DNA from: Sinorhizobium mexicanum
GTDB lineage: Bacteria > Pseudomonadota > Alphaproteobacteria > Rhizobiales > Rhizobiaceae
Direction: 5' to 3'
DNA length: 64,000 bases
Assembly: GCF_013488225.1 (NCBI RefSeq)
Contig: NZ_CP041241.1
Coordinates: 930,001-994,000 of the forward strand
The translations under genes were made by a program, and so were the position numbers. A model generated the notes under the pieces. The model had not been told where the DNA came from, did not search any database, and saw nothing but the letters and a program-made list of their open reading frames with translations. This document shows positions 24,199 to 33,112 of the stretch, one piece after another. The first letter of the stretch is position 1, and each line of letters starts with the position of its first letter.

Positions 24199-24360
24199 TC
24201 AGACGTCGGCCCTGAAGGTCTGCTTCTGTGTGCCGAGTTCAACAACGTCGCCGGGCACCAGCTGGCGGGGGCGGCTTCATGTCCATGCCGATCCGCGGAG
24301 GCGTGCCGGTGGAGACTATGTCGCCAGGCCGCAGCGACATGAGCTGGCTTTTCCCGCTGG
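24199..24360 (-). pseudogene. C-terminal remnant of a fumarylacetoacetase-family hydrolase
   Basis: Read on the minus strand, one frame gives MSLRPGDIVSTGTPPRIG followed by MDMKPP. After a one-base shift another frame gives QLVPGDVVELGTQKQTF then RADV and the stop at 24199. These are the last ~50 residues of FAH-family proteins (2-hydroxyhepta-2,4-diene isomerase type). The upstream three quarters of the gene is absent; the VOC gene lies there instead. This is a decayed, truncated and frameshifted gene. Confidence 0.7.
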
Positions 24361-24384
24361 AAGCAGAGGTCCTCGATGGAAGGG

Positions 24385-24759
24385 TTAGGCCTCAGGTTCG
24401 TGGCAAACCGCTTCGATGTTGTGCCCGTCGGGACCAATGACGAAAGCTGCATAGTAGTTCGCGTGGTAGTGCGGGCGCAGACCAGGCGCACCATTGTCTT
24501 TGCCACCCGCCTCCAGAGCCGCGCGATAGAAAGCTTCGACGTGCTGGCGAGTCTCGGCCGTGAACGCCACGTGAAGATGCGCAGGCTTCTCCTCGGTTTG
24601 GTATAGGCACAATGAAACCTTACCGTCAGAGCTAAGCTCGACACCGTACGTCGGCGGCCCCTCCGAGACAACAGCTACGCCGAGCGGTTCGAGTGCCTTG
24701 AGGAAGAACGCCTTGCTGGCTTCATAGTCGCTGACGCCGAATTTGACGTGGTCAAACAT
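24385..24759 (-). CDS. VOC-family (glyoxalase/bleomycin-resistance-like) protein
   Basis: 124 residues, with CAGGAGAACTC before the ATG. The paired beta-alpha-beta-beta-beta modules begin FDHVKFGVSDYEASKAFFLKA and end NYYAAFVIGPDGHNIEAV. Metal ligands typical of the fold are His4, His62/64 and the last Glu. Members include dioxygenases, isomerases and antibiotic-binding proteins; no activity can be assigned. It is a single gene next to a FAH remnant, so the pair may mark an old insertion or deletion point. Confidence 0.8.
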   Translation of the reverse strand: MFDHVKFGVSDYEASKAFFLKALEPLGVAVVSEGPPTYGVELSSDGKVSLCLYQTEEKPAHLHVAFTAETRQHVEAFYRAALEAGGKDNGAPGLRPHYHANYYAAFVIGPDGHNIEAVCHEPEA

Positions 24760-24884
24760 GAGTTCTCCTGACGTGTGTGGGCCGACCTAACGGAGAGACA
24801 ACCGGCGCATGCTCCCTGCTGCCCACCTTGCAATGTCTGCGTGCGCTGCAACGCCTCCTTTGCGGCCGCTTTGCGGGTCAGACG

Positions 24885-24908
24885 TTAATGGCATGTCTCA
24901 GCCATTAA
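24885..24908. promoter_or_regulatory. Inverted repeat upstream of the VOC gene
   Basis: TTAATGGC (24885-24892) and GCCATTAA (24901-24908) are perfect arms around ATGTCTCA. The repeat lies about 126 bases before the VOC start on the minus strand. The rest of 24760-25020 shows nothing else I can support. Confidence 0.3.
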
Positions 24909-25020
24909 TGGCAAGGAGGCGGGGTCCAGTGGCGGCGCGCCTTTGGGTGAGCCCGCCTGGCCCGCAGCGTGAGCCGGCCATGGTGGAAAGCATCCGCCCT
25001 TACCGAACATTAATTTGGTA

Positions 25021-26103
25021 TCAAATATTCATCCTACGGCCATCTGCCGTGGATTCGAAGAAATGTATTTTCTTCGGCTCAGCGTGCAGCCAGATTTTCT
25101 CGCCAATCTTCAGGCGGGAGCGTTCCTTCACGACGACGGAGAGACGCGTGCCGCAACTTGCCATGATTACGATGGTTTCCGGCCCCGTGGACTCCACGAC
25201 CGACACAAGAGCGGGAAAGGCCCCACTATGGTTTTCCGGTACGATGGTCAAATCCTCCGGACGGATCGCCAGAACAGTTTCGACGCCCTTCGATGGGCCT
25301 GACCGGCCGGAAATCGGAATTGTCGTGCCATCGGATGCGACAAAGCAGGTCGTACCGGAATCACCTATTCGCCCGTCGATGAAATTCATGGCTGGCGAAC
25401 CAATAAAGCCGGCCACGAAGCGATTTGCCGGACGGTCGTAAAGGTCTAGCGGGTGGCCGACCTGTTCGATATGGCCGTCACGCATGACGACGATCTTGTC
25501 CGCCATGGTCATGGCTTCGATCTGGTCATGAGTGACATAGACGGTGGTGGCGCCGAGCCGCTGGTGCAGTTCCTTGATCTCCGCACGCATCTGCACCCTG
25601 AGCTTGGCATCTAGGTTGGACAGCGGTTCGTCGAACAGAAAGACCCGAGGGTTCCGGACGATTGCGCGCCCCATGGCGACCCGTTGGCGCTGGCCGCCAG
25701 AAAGCTGCTTCGGCTTTCTGTCGAGCAAAGGCTCGAGACCGAGAATCGAGGCCGCCCGCTCCACTGCCTTGTCGATTTCCGGTTGGGCCGTGCCGGCAAG
25801 TTTCAGGGCGAAACTCATGTTCTTGCGGACCGTCATATGCGGATAGAGCGCATATGACTGGAAGACCATGGCGATGTCGCGTTCCTTGGGACGGACCGTA
25901 TTGACGACGCGGCCGCCGATGCTGATCGTACCGTCCGAAATCTCCTCCAGTCCGGCGATCATCCTGAGCAGTGTCGATTTTCCGCAGCCTGAGGGGCCAA
26001 CCAGCACGACGAACTCGCCGTCCTCAACGGTCATATCGACCTCGTGCAGAGCCTGATAGGCGCCGTACCTTTTCACCAGTCCGTTCAATGCAACCTGAGC
26101 CAA
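25021..26103 (-). CDS. Sugar ABC importer ATPase, MalK/UgpC type (importer A)
   Basis: 360 residues from a TTG at 26103, seven bases after GGAGG; a TTG at 26109 nearly touches that site. Walker [10 protein letters not shown] (about 36-44), Q-loop [12 protein letters not shown], signature [13 protein letters not shown], Walker [17 protein letters not shown] and switch THDQIEAM are intact. The C-terminal ~130 residues form the regulatory OB-fold (TOBE) of MalK-type subunits. It powers uptake of a carbohydrate from the periplasm. It is last of the operon uxuA-like, binding protein, two permeases, ATPase. Confidence 0.9.
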   Translation of the reverse strand: MAQVALNGLVKRYGAYQALHEVDMTVEDGEFVVLVGPSGCGKSTLLRMIAGLEEISDGTISIGGRVVNTVRPKERDIAMVFQSYALYPHMTVRKNMSFALKLAGTAQPEIDKAVERAASILGLEPLLDRKPKQLSGGQRQRVAMGRAIVRNPRVFLFDEPLSNLDAKLRVQMRAEIKELHQRLGATTVYVTHDQIEAMTMADKIVVMRDGHIEQVGHPLDLYDRPANRFVAGFIGSPAMNFIDGRIGDSGTTCFVASDGTTIPISGRSGPSKGVETVLAIRPEDLTIVPENHSGAFPALVSVVESTGPETIVIMASCGTRLSVVVKERSRLKIGEKIWLHAEPKKIHFFESTADGRRMNI

Positions 26104-26131
26104 AATCAATCCTCCAATTCTTTGCTATCCG

Positions 26132-26959
26132 TCAGCCCTTGGTGGCGCCGGACATGAGACCCCCGACGAACATGCGTTGCATCACCAGGAAGATGAGCGC
26201 TATCGGCAGCGTCATCACGAACGATGCGGCCATGACCGCCCCCCAGTCCGTATCGAATTCGGTCGAGAACTCCGCCAGTCCGATCGGCAGCGTCTTCATT
26301 TCCTTTTCCGTGGCGAAGGAGAGGGCGAAGACGAACTCGTTCCAGGTGGCGACAAAGGAGTAGAGCGTCACCGCGATAATGCCCGGCGTGACGAGCGGCA
26401 GCGAGATGCGGAACAGAACACCGAGCTGGGACGCGCCGTCAATGATGGCCGCGTCCTCCAGCTCCTTCGGAATCCCCCGGAAATAACCCGTAAGCATCCA
26501 GACGCTCAACGGCAGTGTAAGAATGAGATAGACGAGGATCAGGCCGATATAGGTATTGATGAGCCCGAGGTAGTTCAGGACGATATAAAGCGGCACGATA
26601 ACGGTCGCCGTCGGCAGGAGCTGGCCGATCAGCACGAAAGCTAGCGCCGCCGACCGGCCGCGGAAATCGAAGCGCGCGAACCCATAGGCGGCGAAGATCG
26701 CGAAGACGAGCGCCAGGAAGGTAGAGCCGATCGAGATGATCAGGCTGTTGATAAAATACCGCGGGATATTCGACTGGAAGACAACGTTCTTGAAGTTCTC
26801 GAACGTCGGTGGGTCGGGCAGCCATTGCGGCGGGATCGTATAAAGCTGCGATAGCGGCTTGAACGCCGAGACTGCCATCCAGAGGAACGGGAAGACCGCG
26901 ACGATAACCAGCATCGCCACCGGCAGCGAGATAAGAAGTGTGCGGCGTCTGTCGCGCAT
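26132..26959 (-). CDS. Sugar ABC importer permease, MalG type (importer A)
   Basis: 275 residues with six predicted spans, starting with LLISLPVAMLVIVAVFPFLW. The EAA loop that docks on the ATPase reads ELEDAAIIDGASQLGVLFRI then LPLVTPGI. It is the CUT1-family inner membrane partner. The start is three bases past the previous permease stop, so the subunits are co-translated. Confidence 0.9.
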   Translation of the reverse strand: MRDRRRTLLISLPVAMLVIVAVFPFLWMAVSAFKPLSQLYTIPPQWLPDPPTFENFKNVVFQSNIPRYFINSLIISIGSTFLALVFAIFAAYGFARFDFRGRSAALAFVLIGQLLPTATVIVPLYIVLNYLGLINTYIGLILVYLILTLPLSVWMLTGYFRGIPKELEDAAIIDGASQLGVLFRISLPLVTPGIIAVTLYSFVATWNEFVFALSFATEKEMKTLPIGLAEFSTEFDTDWGAVMAASFVMTLPIALIFLVMQRMFVGGLMSGATKG

Positions 26960-26962
26960 GGC

Positions 26963-27823
26963 TCAGTCCTTTTCCTGCGCCGCGAAGACGCGCATGTAGA
27001 GTACGATGATCACCGAGATGAACAGGAAATAGAGCACCGAAAGTGCGGCCGCCCGGTTGAATTCGAAATACTCGAAGGCCTGAACGTAGATCTGGATCGG
27101 GAAGATCATCGAGCGGTTGGCGGGGCCGCCACCGGTAATGGAGTAAATGATCGTGATGCCATCCAGCGCCCATATCGTCAGGAGCAGTGTGATCGAGACG
27201 AGCACCGGCCGCAGTTGCGGCAGCATGATATGCCAGATCTCGTGCCAGAAATTCGCGCCGTCGACACGGACCGCCTCATAAAGTTCCTCCGGCACGGATT
27301 GCAGGCCGGCGAGTACCATGACCGCCACAAAAGGGAACATCTTCCAGGCGTTCACCGCGATGAGCGCAGGCATGACGGTGTTGGGATTGGTCAGCCAGCC
27401 GATCGGCTCGGAGATGACGCCGACCTGGGTCATTATATAGTTGATGATGCCGTAGTCGGTATGGAACATCCAAGCCCAGGTCATGGCTGCAACGATGCCG
27501 GGCACGACCCAGGGAATCAGCATGAGAGAGCGCACGAGTGAGCGGCCGGCAAAATGCTGATTGAGCAGGATGCCGGCTAGAATGCCCAGCAGAAGCTGGA
27601 ATACGACCGAACCGATCACATAGTAGGCGGTGTTGAAGAGGATCAGCCTCGTCGATGGCGCGCTGATCGCGACGTTAAAATTCCGCATGCCCGCGAAAGC
27701 GCCGTTCGCGTCCGTTACGCTGAGCTCGGCGGTCGACAGCATCGGATAGACGATTAGCGCTGCAAGAAGCAGCATGGTTGGCAGGATGAACCAGACGCCG
27801 GGGCTGATATTTCGGATTGTCAT
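26963..27823 (-). CDS. Sugar ABC importer permease, MalF type (importer A)
   Basis: 286 residues, six spans, beginning GVWFILPTMLLLAALIVYP. The EAA loop reads ELYEAVRVDGANFWHEIWHI then MLPQLRP, and the conserved TGGGPANRS follows. It forms the translocation channel with the 26.1-kb permease. The gene follows the binding protein after 78 bases in the same operon. Confidence 0.9.
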   Translation of the reverse strand: MTIRNISPGVWFILPTMLLLAALIVYPMLSTAELSVTDANGAFAGMRNFNVAISAPSTRLILFNTAYYVIGSVVFQLLLGILAGILLNQHFAGRSLVRSLMLIPWVVPGIVAAMTWAWMFHTDYGIINYIMTQVGVISEPIGWLTNPNTVMPALIAVNAWKMFPFVAVMVLAGLQSVPEELYEAVRVDGANFWHEIWHIMLPQLRPVLVSITLLLTIWALDGITIIYSITGGGPANRSMIFPIQIYVQAFEYFEFNRAAALSVLYFLFISVIIVLYMRVFAAQEKD

Positions 27824-27901
27824 GGAGATTCCGGATGTTGCGCGCCCCCACCAGATCGGCCAGGGCGCTCCACCTCAGTTCATGTGGACCGTTGGCAGGC
27901 T

Positions 27902-29152
27902 TCACTGCGACAACAGCGTCTCGATCTCGCTTGCGGCGGAATCCATGGCCTCCTGGACCGTGCTGCTCTGCAGCAGCGCTTCCTGGAGGTGGTTGTAGTA
28001 GATCTGGCCGATCTGTCCCCATTGGGGGATGGTCGGTTGCGGGCGGGCCTGTTTCAGCATCTCCTTATGCGCTTTCATAATCGGGTCGGCGAACCGTTTG
28101 TCGTCGAGGCCTGACATGGCGGCCGGGAACGTCGTCGTATAGAGGGCCTGGCGCTCGGGCTTCGACATGAAGGCGGCGAGCTTGATGGCGGCTTCCTTGT
28201 TCGGCGCATCCTTTGGAATGATGAAGTTCCAGCCGCCGAGTATGGCGGCGGTCTGTTTTCCTTCTGGATGGGGGAGCAGACCGACACCGATCTCGATGTC
28301 TGGTGCCGCCGCGCGGATGCGCTCGATGTCGGAGGTCGCACCCGGGATCATCGCTACGTTGCCGACCTGGAAGAGGCGGCGGAGGCCGTTGGAGTCGTTT
28401 TCCAGGGTCGATGGCGGCGATACCTTGTAGGTCGTGAAGAGATCGACATACAGCCTCACGCCCTCCACCGAGGCCGGCGAATTGACGATGACATCCTTGT
28501 TGTCCGGGCTGAGTATGCCGCCACCGTTCATCCACATGAACGGCAGCGAACGGAACAACGCATTGCCGGGTTGGTCCGCGCCACCGCCCGAAACCCCATA
28601 ACCGAAGACCTGTTGGCCCTTGCTGTTCGTACGGGTCAGCTTCTTGGCGTAGTCGACGAACTCCGTCCAGGTCTGCGGCGGCGTTTCCGGGTCGAGGCCT
28701 GCTTCCTTGAATGCGCCCTTGTTGTAGATCAGTGCATGGGCTTCCGCTTGGAAAGGCAGGCCGTAGAGCTGGCCTTCATAGGTTGCCGTATCGAGGCTTG
28801 CGGGGAGAATGTTGTCGAACTGAACGCCGGCCGCCGTCAACTTGTCGCGCAGAGGCTCGAGCTTACCGGTCTGGGCGAGCGGAACGTTGGCGCCGTTCTG
28901 AACGTCGATCAGGTCCGGCGTGCTGCCGGATTGCAGCGCGACGAGGATGCGGCTCTGAAGACCGCCTGCGACGTTCGCCTCGACGCGGATCTTCACGTCG
29001 GGGTTCTCCTTCATGAATTCGGCGGCGTAATCCTTCGCCTTCTGCTCGTTCCAGTTCATCGTCCACCAGACGAGGTCTGCTGCGCATGCCAGGCTTGCCT
29101 GCGAAAGCAGCAGGGCAAAGCCGGCTGCCAGTGTCGTCCTCATGCGTTTCAT
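27902..29152 (-). CDS. Sugar ABC importer substrate-binding protein (importer A)
   Basis: 416 residues, with GGGAGGAGAATAACC before the ATG. A signal peptide (TLAAGFALLLSQASLACA) leads to a periplasmic family-1 solute-binding protein: DLVWWTMNWNEQKAKDYA at the start, IDVQNGANVPLAQTG and YGLPFQAEAHALIYNKGAF in the lobes. It delivers a carbohydrate or sugar acid to the two permeases. It lies 37 bases after the uxuA-like gene on the same strand. This links import to a hexuronate-type dehydratase. Confidence 0.9.
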   Translation of the reverse strand: MKRMRTTLAAGFALLLSQASLACAADLVWWTMNWNEQKAKDYAAEFMKENPDVKIRVEANVAGGLQSRILVALQSGSTPDLIDVQNGANVPLAQTGKLEPLRDKLTAAGVQFDNILPASLDTATYEGQLYGLPFQAEAHALIYNKGAFKEAGLDPETPPQTWTEFVDYAKKLTRTNSKGQQVFGYGVSGGGADQPGNALFRSLPFMWMNGGGILSPDNKDVIVNSPASVEGVRLYVDLFTTYKVSPPSTLENDSNGLRRLFQVGNVAMIPGATSDIERIRAAAPDIEIGVGLLPHPEGKQTAAILGGWNFIIPKDAPNKEAAIKLAAFMSKPERQALYTTTFPAAMSGLDDKRFADPIMKAHKEMLKQARPQPTIPQWGQIGQIYYNHLQEALLQSSTVQEAMDSAASEIETLLSQ

Positions 29153-29189
29153 GGTTATTCTCCTCCCTAGATTCGTCAGAAACGGACGC

Positions 29190-30323
29190 TCAAACCGCCT
29201 CCCTGGTCATCGCGTCCGAGATGGAAACCGGCGTCTTCGACGCGCCGAGCAGATGCGCCTGGGCGACGAGCGCGCGCATGTAGCCGATGGTGTAGGCCAT
29301 GCCGGCGTGCCAGGGCGCGTTGCTGTGAACATCCGGCACGTGGTCAGGAACCATGATGCCGTCGAAGTCCTCGTCCCGCAGGATACGGATGATCTCGGCC
29401 ATATCGACGTCGCCGTTGTCGATGAAGGTCTCCTCGTAATGGGGAACCTTGCCGCGCACGTTGCGGAAATGGACATAGGCGATCTTTTTCGCACGGGCGA
29501 AGCGGCGCGTCGCCTCGTAGACGTTGCCCGTCGTCATCTCCTGAAGGGAACCGATGCAAAATTCCAGTGCATTCGCGGAACTGTCGACAATCGAAGCCAG
29601 CCGGTCGTATTTCGATGGCTGGTTGACGAGGCGCGCGGTGCCACGCAGCGTCTCCACCGGCGGATCGTCGGGATGGGCGGCCAGCCGCACGCCCGCCGCT
29701 TCGGCCACCGGCACCAGTTCCTTCAAGAACCATTCGAGCCGCTGCCAAAGTTCCGCGTCGGAAACCGTCAGCGGTGGCGCACCCGCGACGGCCTGGCGAT
29801 AGCGCATGTTCCACACCATGCCGTCCGGGATCGGCGCCTGCGCGTCGAAGCTCGACGTATCGAAGACGGACGTCACGGCACCACCGCGGCCGACTGGCAG
29901 GCGCCGCCAGCCCCAGACACCGGCAATCGAGAAGTTATAGCCGATGATCTTGATCCCGGCGCGGGCGGCATCCTCGATGAGCCTTTTCAGTCCATCCATC
30001 TGCCGCACCTTGTTCGGTCCATCCAGCAGGATGTCGGACCAGAAATTCGGCGCGAAATTCTCCATCGCAGCAATTTTCAGGCCGTACTCGCCGAGCATGT
30101 CGGCGACGCTCTTCATGTAGTCGTAGCTCCAGAGCGTCTCAGCGCTGCAATCGCCGAGGATTGGTCCCGGTCGGCCACCGGCAAGATAGGGAGCCGGGTC
30201 TTCGACGCGACTGTAACGGCCGAGATGAACGACGACGTCCTCTATGCCGAGCTGCTGCGCAAACTTGGCGTTGTCGCGGTTCAGCCGTTCGCCCGATAGC
30301 GTCATCCCAACTCGGATGGGCAT
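29190..30323 (-). CDS. Mannonate dehydratase family protein (UxuA-like)
   Basis: 377 residues, with AAAGGAGGAATGC before the ATG. The TIM-barrel family (PF03786) is shown by IKIIGYNFSIAGVWGW, LAAHPDDPP (metal ligands), FCIGSLQEM and VHFRNVRGKVPHYEE. Canonical UxuA dehydrates D-mannonate to 2-keto-3-deoxygluconate using a divalent metal. Divergent members act on other acids or have no known substrate, so the exact reaction is uncertain. It is first gene of the importer A operon, whose promoter carries paired palindromes shared with two other promoters. Confidence 0.8.
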   Translation of the reverse strand: MPIRVGMTLSGERLNRDNAKFAQQLGIEDVVVHLGRYSRVEDPAPYLAGGRPGPILGDCSAETLWSYDYMKSVADMLGEYGLKIAAMENFAPNFWSDILLDGPNKVRQMDGLKRLIEDAARAGIKIIGYNFSIAGVWGWRRLPVGRGGAVTSVFDTSSFDAQAPIPDGMVWNMRYRQAVAGAPPLTVSDAELWQRLEWFLKELVPVAEAAGVRLAAHPDDPPVETLRGTARLVNQPSKYDRLASIVDSSANALEFCIGSLQEMTTGNVYEATRRFARAKKIAYVHFRNVRGKVPHYEETFIDNGDVDMAEIIRILRDEDFDGIMVPDHVPDVHSNAPWHAGMAYTIGYMRALVAQAHLLGASKTPVSISDAMTREAV

Positions 30324-30348
30324 GCATTCCTCCTTTGCACCCCGTATC

Positions 30349-30407
30349 GTTCAAATATGAACTTTTGCTGTTCTAATAAGAATGAGTTGCGATTTATGAT
30401 CTGTCAA
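30349..30407 (-). promoter_or_regulatory. Promoter and paired operators of the uxuA-like/importer A operon
   Basis: Read on the minus strand: TTGACA (30407-30402), 17 bases, CATTCT (30384-30379). Operator one is ATTCTTATTAGAAC (30383-30370), overlapping the -10. Operator two is GTTCATATTTGAAC (30362-30349). Their centres are 21 bp apart, so both lie on the same DNA face. This geometry recurs at 32.86-32.92 kb and 41.69-41.75 kb. Confidence 0.7.
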
Positions 30408-30545
30408 GCGGTATCGGGCGAGAAAGTGACGGCGCAAAAGGCTGCGGTAAAACCCGAGACCGTTCTCGTCCTCGCGGGCAAAGGGAGGATTGCCGCGGCG
30501 CCAACCGACACCACGTAAATGCGGAGTTGTGCATAAGCCCCGAGC

Positions 30546-30648
30546 GCTACAGCGCCGCCCGTCTTGTCAGACACGCAAAGGTCTGTAGCACTTTGATTTT
30601 CTGCATGTTTTTGTCCCTTGATCGGCTACGGTCAAAGGGGACATGCAG
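30546..30648 (-). repeat. RIME-like rhizobial palindromic repeat, copy 2 (inverted)
   Basis: This reads as the reverse complement of the 21.8-kb copy: GCTACAGCG (30546-30554) and CTGTAGC (30583-30589) bound the first module. The second module is bounded by TGCATGT (30602-30608) and ACATGCA (30641-30647). The second module is more diverged (CCCTTGA, TCAAAGGG). It fills most of the gap between the uxuA-like promoter and the enolase-superfamily gene. Confidence 0.7.
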
Positions 30649-30750
30649 TACGGCATCCCGCGTTCAAATCGGGTCGATGAAAGCCGATAAGATGCTTAGA
30701 ATCAAAGCGCTAGAGCCACTTTCTTGCGTTTATGTCGAACGCACGGCGCT

Positions 30751-31947
30751 CTATTCGAAGAAGTTGCGGTCCTCGTCCGCGAGATAGACAACAGCCTTGT
30801 CGACGATAAAGTCGACGCCCATTCCCGGCCTGTCCCAGACGTCCACAAATCCGTCCCTGACGATGGGGTTCGGCAGGCCTTCAACGATTTCGTACCACCA
30901 GTCCGGTTCGCCCATCGGTATTTCGAAGGCGATGTAGTTCTGGGGGAGGGTGGCGGACACCTGCACGAGCGCGGCAAGTCCAAGCAGACCGTTGGCCGTT
31001 CCATGCGGCGCGAACAGCAGCCCATGGATCTCGGCATATTCCGCGACGCGCTTCAGTTCGGCGATGCCGCCGACATCGCATGGATCGGGCCCGAGAATAT
31101 TGACGGCACGGGTTTCGATGAGTTCGCGAAAGTTCTGGCGCAGATAGATCTGCTCGCCAGTATGGATCGGCGTCGACGTGCTTGTGGTGAGATCGCGGTA
31201 GGCCGGCGCGCCGACGTAGGGCGACTGGTCGCCGGTGAGGATATCCTCGATCCACATTAGATTGAGCGGCTCCACGGCCTTTGCGAATTTCTTCGCATCC
31301 GGCAGCGTCCAGCCTGGGCCGCAATCGAGAGCGAGCCCTACCTTGTCACCGGTAACCTCCTTCATCGCCTCGACGCAGGCGACGACATGATTAAAGCCCT
31401 TCTCCGTGAGATAGCCAGTATCCCTTAGTCCAGGCATCGGCTTTGTCGTGACCTCGCCGTAGTGAAAATCCGGTACCTGGCGAGCCATGGGGCTGTGGAA
31501 TGCGATCGGCTGCTTGATGATGGTGAAGCCTTCGGGCGAAGCCATCATCTTCCTGCAGTCGGCGGCATAATCCTCCGGTCCCCAGCCGGCCATCGGAAAG
31601 CGGACCCCACCGTTATAGACCCGAACCCTGTCACGCACCTTGCCGCCGAGCAGTTTGTAGACAGGGATGCCCGCGGCCTTGCCGGCGAGATCCCAGCAGG
31701 CCATCTCGATGGCGCTGATGGCGCTGCCCCATGGCTTGAACGCGCCGCGGTGGCGTATGCGCAGCATGACGCGCTCCACGTTGGTCGGATCCATGCCGAG
31801 GATCATATCGCGCAGGAGCAGGACGTGTTCCCTGGCGTAGGGTTTCCAGAACTCGATTTGCCCATAGCCGGACAGACCCTCGTCAGTGACAAGCCGCACG
31901 ACCGGGTGGCGCCCGAAAAGCGCGCATTTGACATCGATGATCTTCAA
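30751..31947 (-). CDS. Enolase-superfamily sugar-acid dehydratase (MR/MLE family)
   Basis: 398 residues from a TTG at 31947, preceded by GGGGGAGGACGAA; longer frames overlap iclR and have no site. The capping domain includes GSAISAIEMACWDLAGKAAG. Barrel metal ligands are likely in VGLALDCGPG, MWIEDILTG and IHTGEQIYL, with APHGTANGLLG supplying the catalytic His region. This looks like an acid-sugar dehydratase of the mandelate racemase or mannonate dehydratase subgroups. The substrate is not resolvable by eye. It follows iclR by 35 bases on the same strand and shares its regulon. Confidence 0.85.
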   Translation of the reverse strand: MKIIDVKCALFGRHPVVRLVTDEGLSGYGQIEFWKPYAREHVLLLRDMILGMDPTNVERVMLRIRHRGAFKPWGSAISAIEMACWDLAGKAAGIPVYKLLGGKVRDRVRVYNGGVRFPMAGWGPEDYAADCRKMMASPEGFTIIKQPIAFHSPMARQVPDFHYGEVTTKPMPGLRDTGYLTEKGFNHVVACVEAMKEVTGDKVGLALDCGPGWTLPDAKKFAKAVEPLNLMWIEDILTGDQSPYVGAPAYRDLTTSTSTPIHTGEQIYLRQNFRELIETRAVNILGPDPCDVGGIAELKRVAEYAEIHGLLFAPHGTANGLLGLAALVQVSATLPQNYIAFEIPMGEPDWWYEIVEGLPNPIVRDGFVDVWDRPGMGVDFIVDKAVVYLADEDRNFFE

Positions 31948-31982
31948 ATTCGTCCTCCCCCTGCCACCGGCCGGTGGCATGC

Positions 31983-32771
31983 TCAGATATCCGGAATACC
32001 GCTGGAAATTTCGGCGGCCGACTCGACCACCAGGTCGCGCAGCCTGTCGCGCTCGTCGTTTTCCTTGTCGGCAGCCAGGTAGGGGATGCTCAATGCCGCA
32101 ATCACCCTTCCCGATGGTGCCGTGATGGGCGCCGCGATCGCCCAGACGCTGCCGCCGTGTTCGCCGCGGTCGCTTGCCCATCCCTGCTTGCGGATGCGGT
32201 TGAGTTCCGTCGAAAGCTTGGCCGGGTCCGTTATGGTGCGGGGCGTGTACTTCTGGAGCGGCGTTGCGAGGAACTTGGCTATCGCCTCGGGGGTCATATG
32301 GGCGAGCAGCAGCTTGCTGGCTGCGCCGGCATGAAGAGGAAAGGCCTGTCCGACTGCCGGATTGAGGGCGTATTGGCCCTGTCCGGCAAAGGCTGCGACC
32401 ACGACCACCGCCTGGTTGTCGAGTACGGAGAGCTTGTTGGCCTCGCCGGTCAAGTCGGCCAGCTTCTTCATGGCGGGCTGCGCTACGGCCAAGAGATCGA
32501 ACGTCGCTTCGGAGCGGACCTTGGAGGCGAGGCTGAGCAGGCGTGGCCCCAGGACATAAGTCCCATCGAGCCGGCGCTGGACCACGTTGTGGGCGTGCAG
32601 CGTGTTCAGAATACGATAGACCGTGCTACGCGGCACAGAAAGTTGCTCGGAAAGACCGCGAATGGTTTCGCCGGCAGGCTGCAGCTCCAGCGAGGACAGG
32701 ATCTCCATCATCCGCTCGAGCACCGGGACGCCGTTCTTGTCCTTGTCGTCTTGGCTGTTTTCGTCGCTCAT
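31983..32771 (-). CDS. IclR-family transcriptional regulator
   Basis: 262 residues from the ATG at 32771, with GAAGGATATTTG before it. The N-terminal winged HTH reads TIRGLSEQLSVPRSTVYRIL. The C-terminal effector domain carries NKLSVLDNQAVVVV, FPLHAGAASKLLLAHM and IAAPITAPSGRVIAALSI. IclR proteins bind sugar or aromatic acids, commonly as dimers of dimers on tandem palindromes. Paired sites of that kind precede the uxuA-like operon, the rraA-like operon and importer C; a weaker pair lies in front of this gene. The assignment of these sites to this protein is inference from position. Confidence 0.9.
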   Translation of the reverse strand: MSDENSQDDKDKNGVPVLERMMEILSSLELQPAGETIRGLSEQLSVPRSTVYRILNTLHAHNVVQRRLDGTYVLGPRLLSLASKVRSEATFDLLAVAQPAMKKLADLTGEANKLSVLDNQAVVVVAAFAGQGQYALNPAVGQAFPLHAGAASKLLLAHMTPEAIAKFLATPLQKYTPRTITDPAKLSTELNRIRKQGWASDRGEHGGSVWAIAAPITAPSGRVIAALSIPYLAADKENDERDRLRDLVVESAAEISSGIPDI

Positions 32772-32824
32772 CAAATATCCTTCACCGTCATTCAGCTACG
32801 AATGAAATAAATTCCTATTTGGAG
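32769..32824 (-). promoter_or_regulatory. Degenerate operator pair and promoter before iclR
   Basis: ATTCAGCTACGAAT (32790-32803) fits the RTTC-N6-GAAY consensus exactly. ATTCCTATTTGGAG, 21 bp to the right (32811-32824), fits with two mismatches. On the minus strand a weak TTGCTC-17-CATTCG promoter puts the good site at the -10. This suggests autoregulation. Confidence 0.45.
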
Positions 32825-32862
32825 CAATACCCGATTTTTTCATCACCGACACCATTCCCTCA

Positions 32863-32921
32863 TTGACACCGTCTTTGTCAACATTCATTCTTAAATGAAT
32901 AATATCAGTTTAAATATGAAC
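32863..32921 (+). promoter_or_regulatory. Promoter and paired operators of the rraA-like/SMP-30 operon
   Basis: TTGACA (32863-32868), 17 bases, CATTCT (32886-32891). Operator one is ATTCTTAAATGAAT (32887-32900), overlapping the -10. Operator two is GTTTAAATATGAAC (32908-32921), one mismatch from consensus. Centres are 21 bp apart, as at the other two promoters. The leader to the next ATG is about 200 bases with no further signal that I can identify. Confidence 0.7.
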
Positions 32922-33112
32922 GGATGCGACTGGTGGGGCCAGTCCGGAGGAGGGATGACATTGAAATAGTTCGATGGCGACGCCAAGCCGCGCCTGCCGT
33001 TCCGACCGCTGGAGCGCCGGCGGGGGATGCCGCGGCTTCAAGATTTTCAACCGCATGAACATTTTTCAGCCTCTCCGCCGGACCGGCGAAGACGAAACAC
33101 AGGAAAACATCC

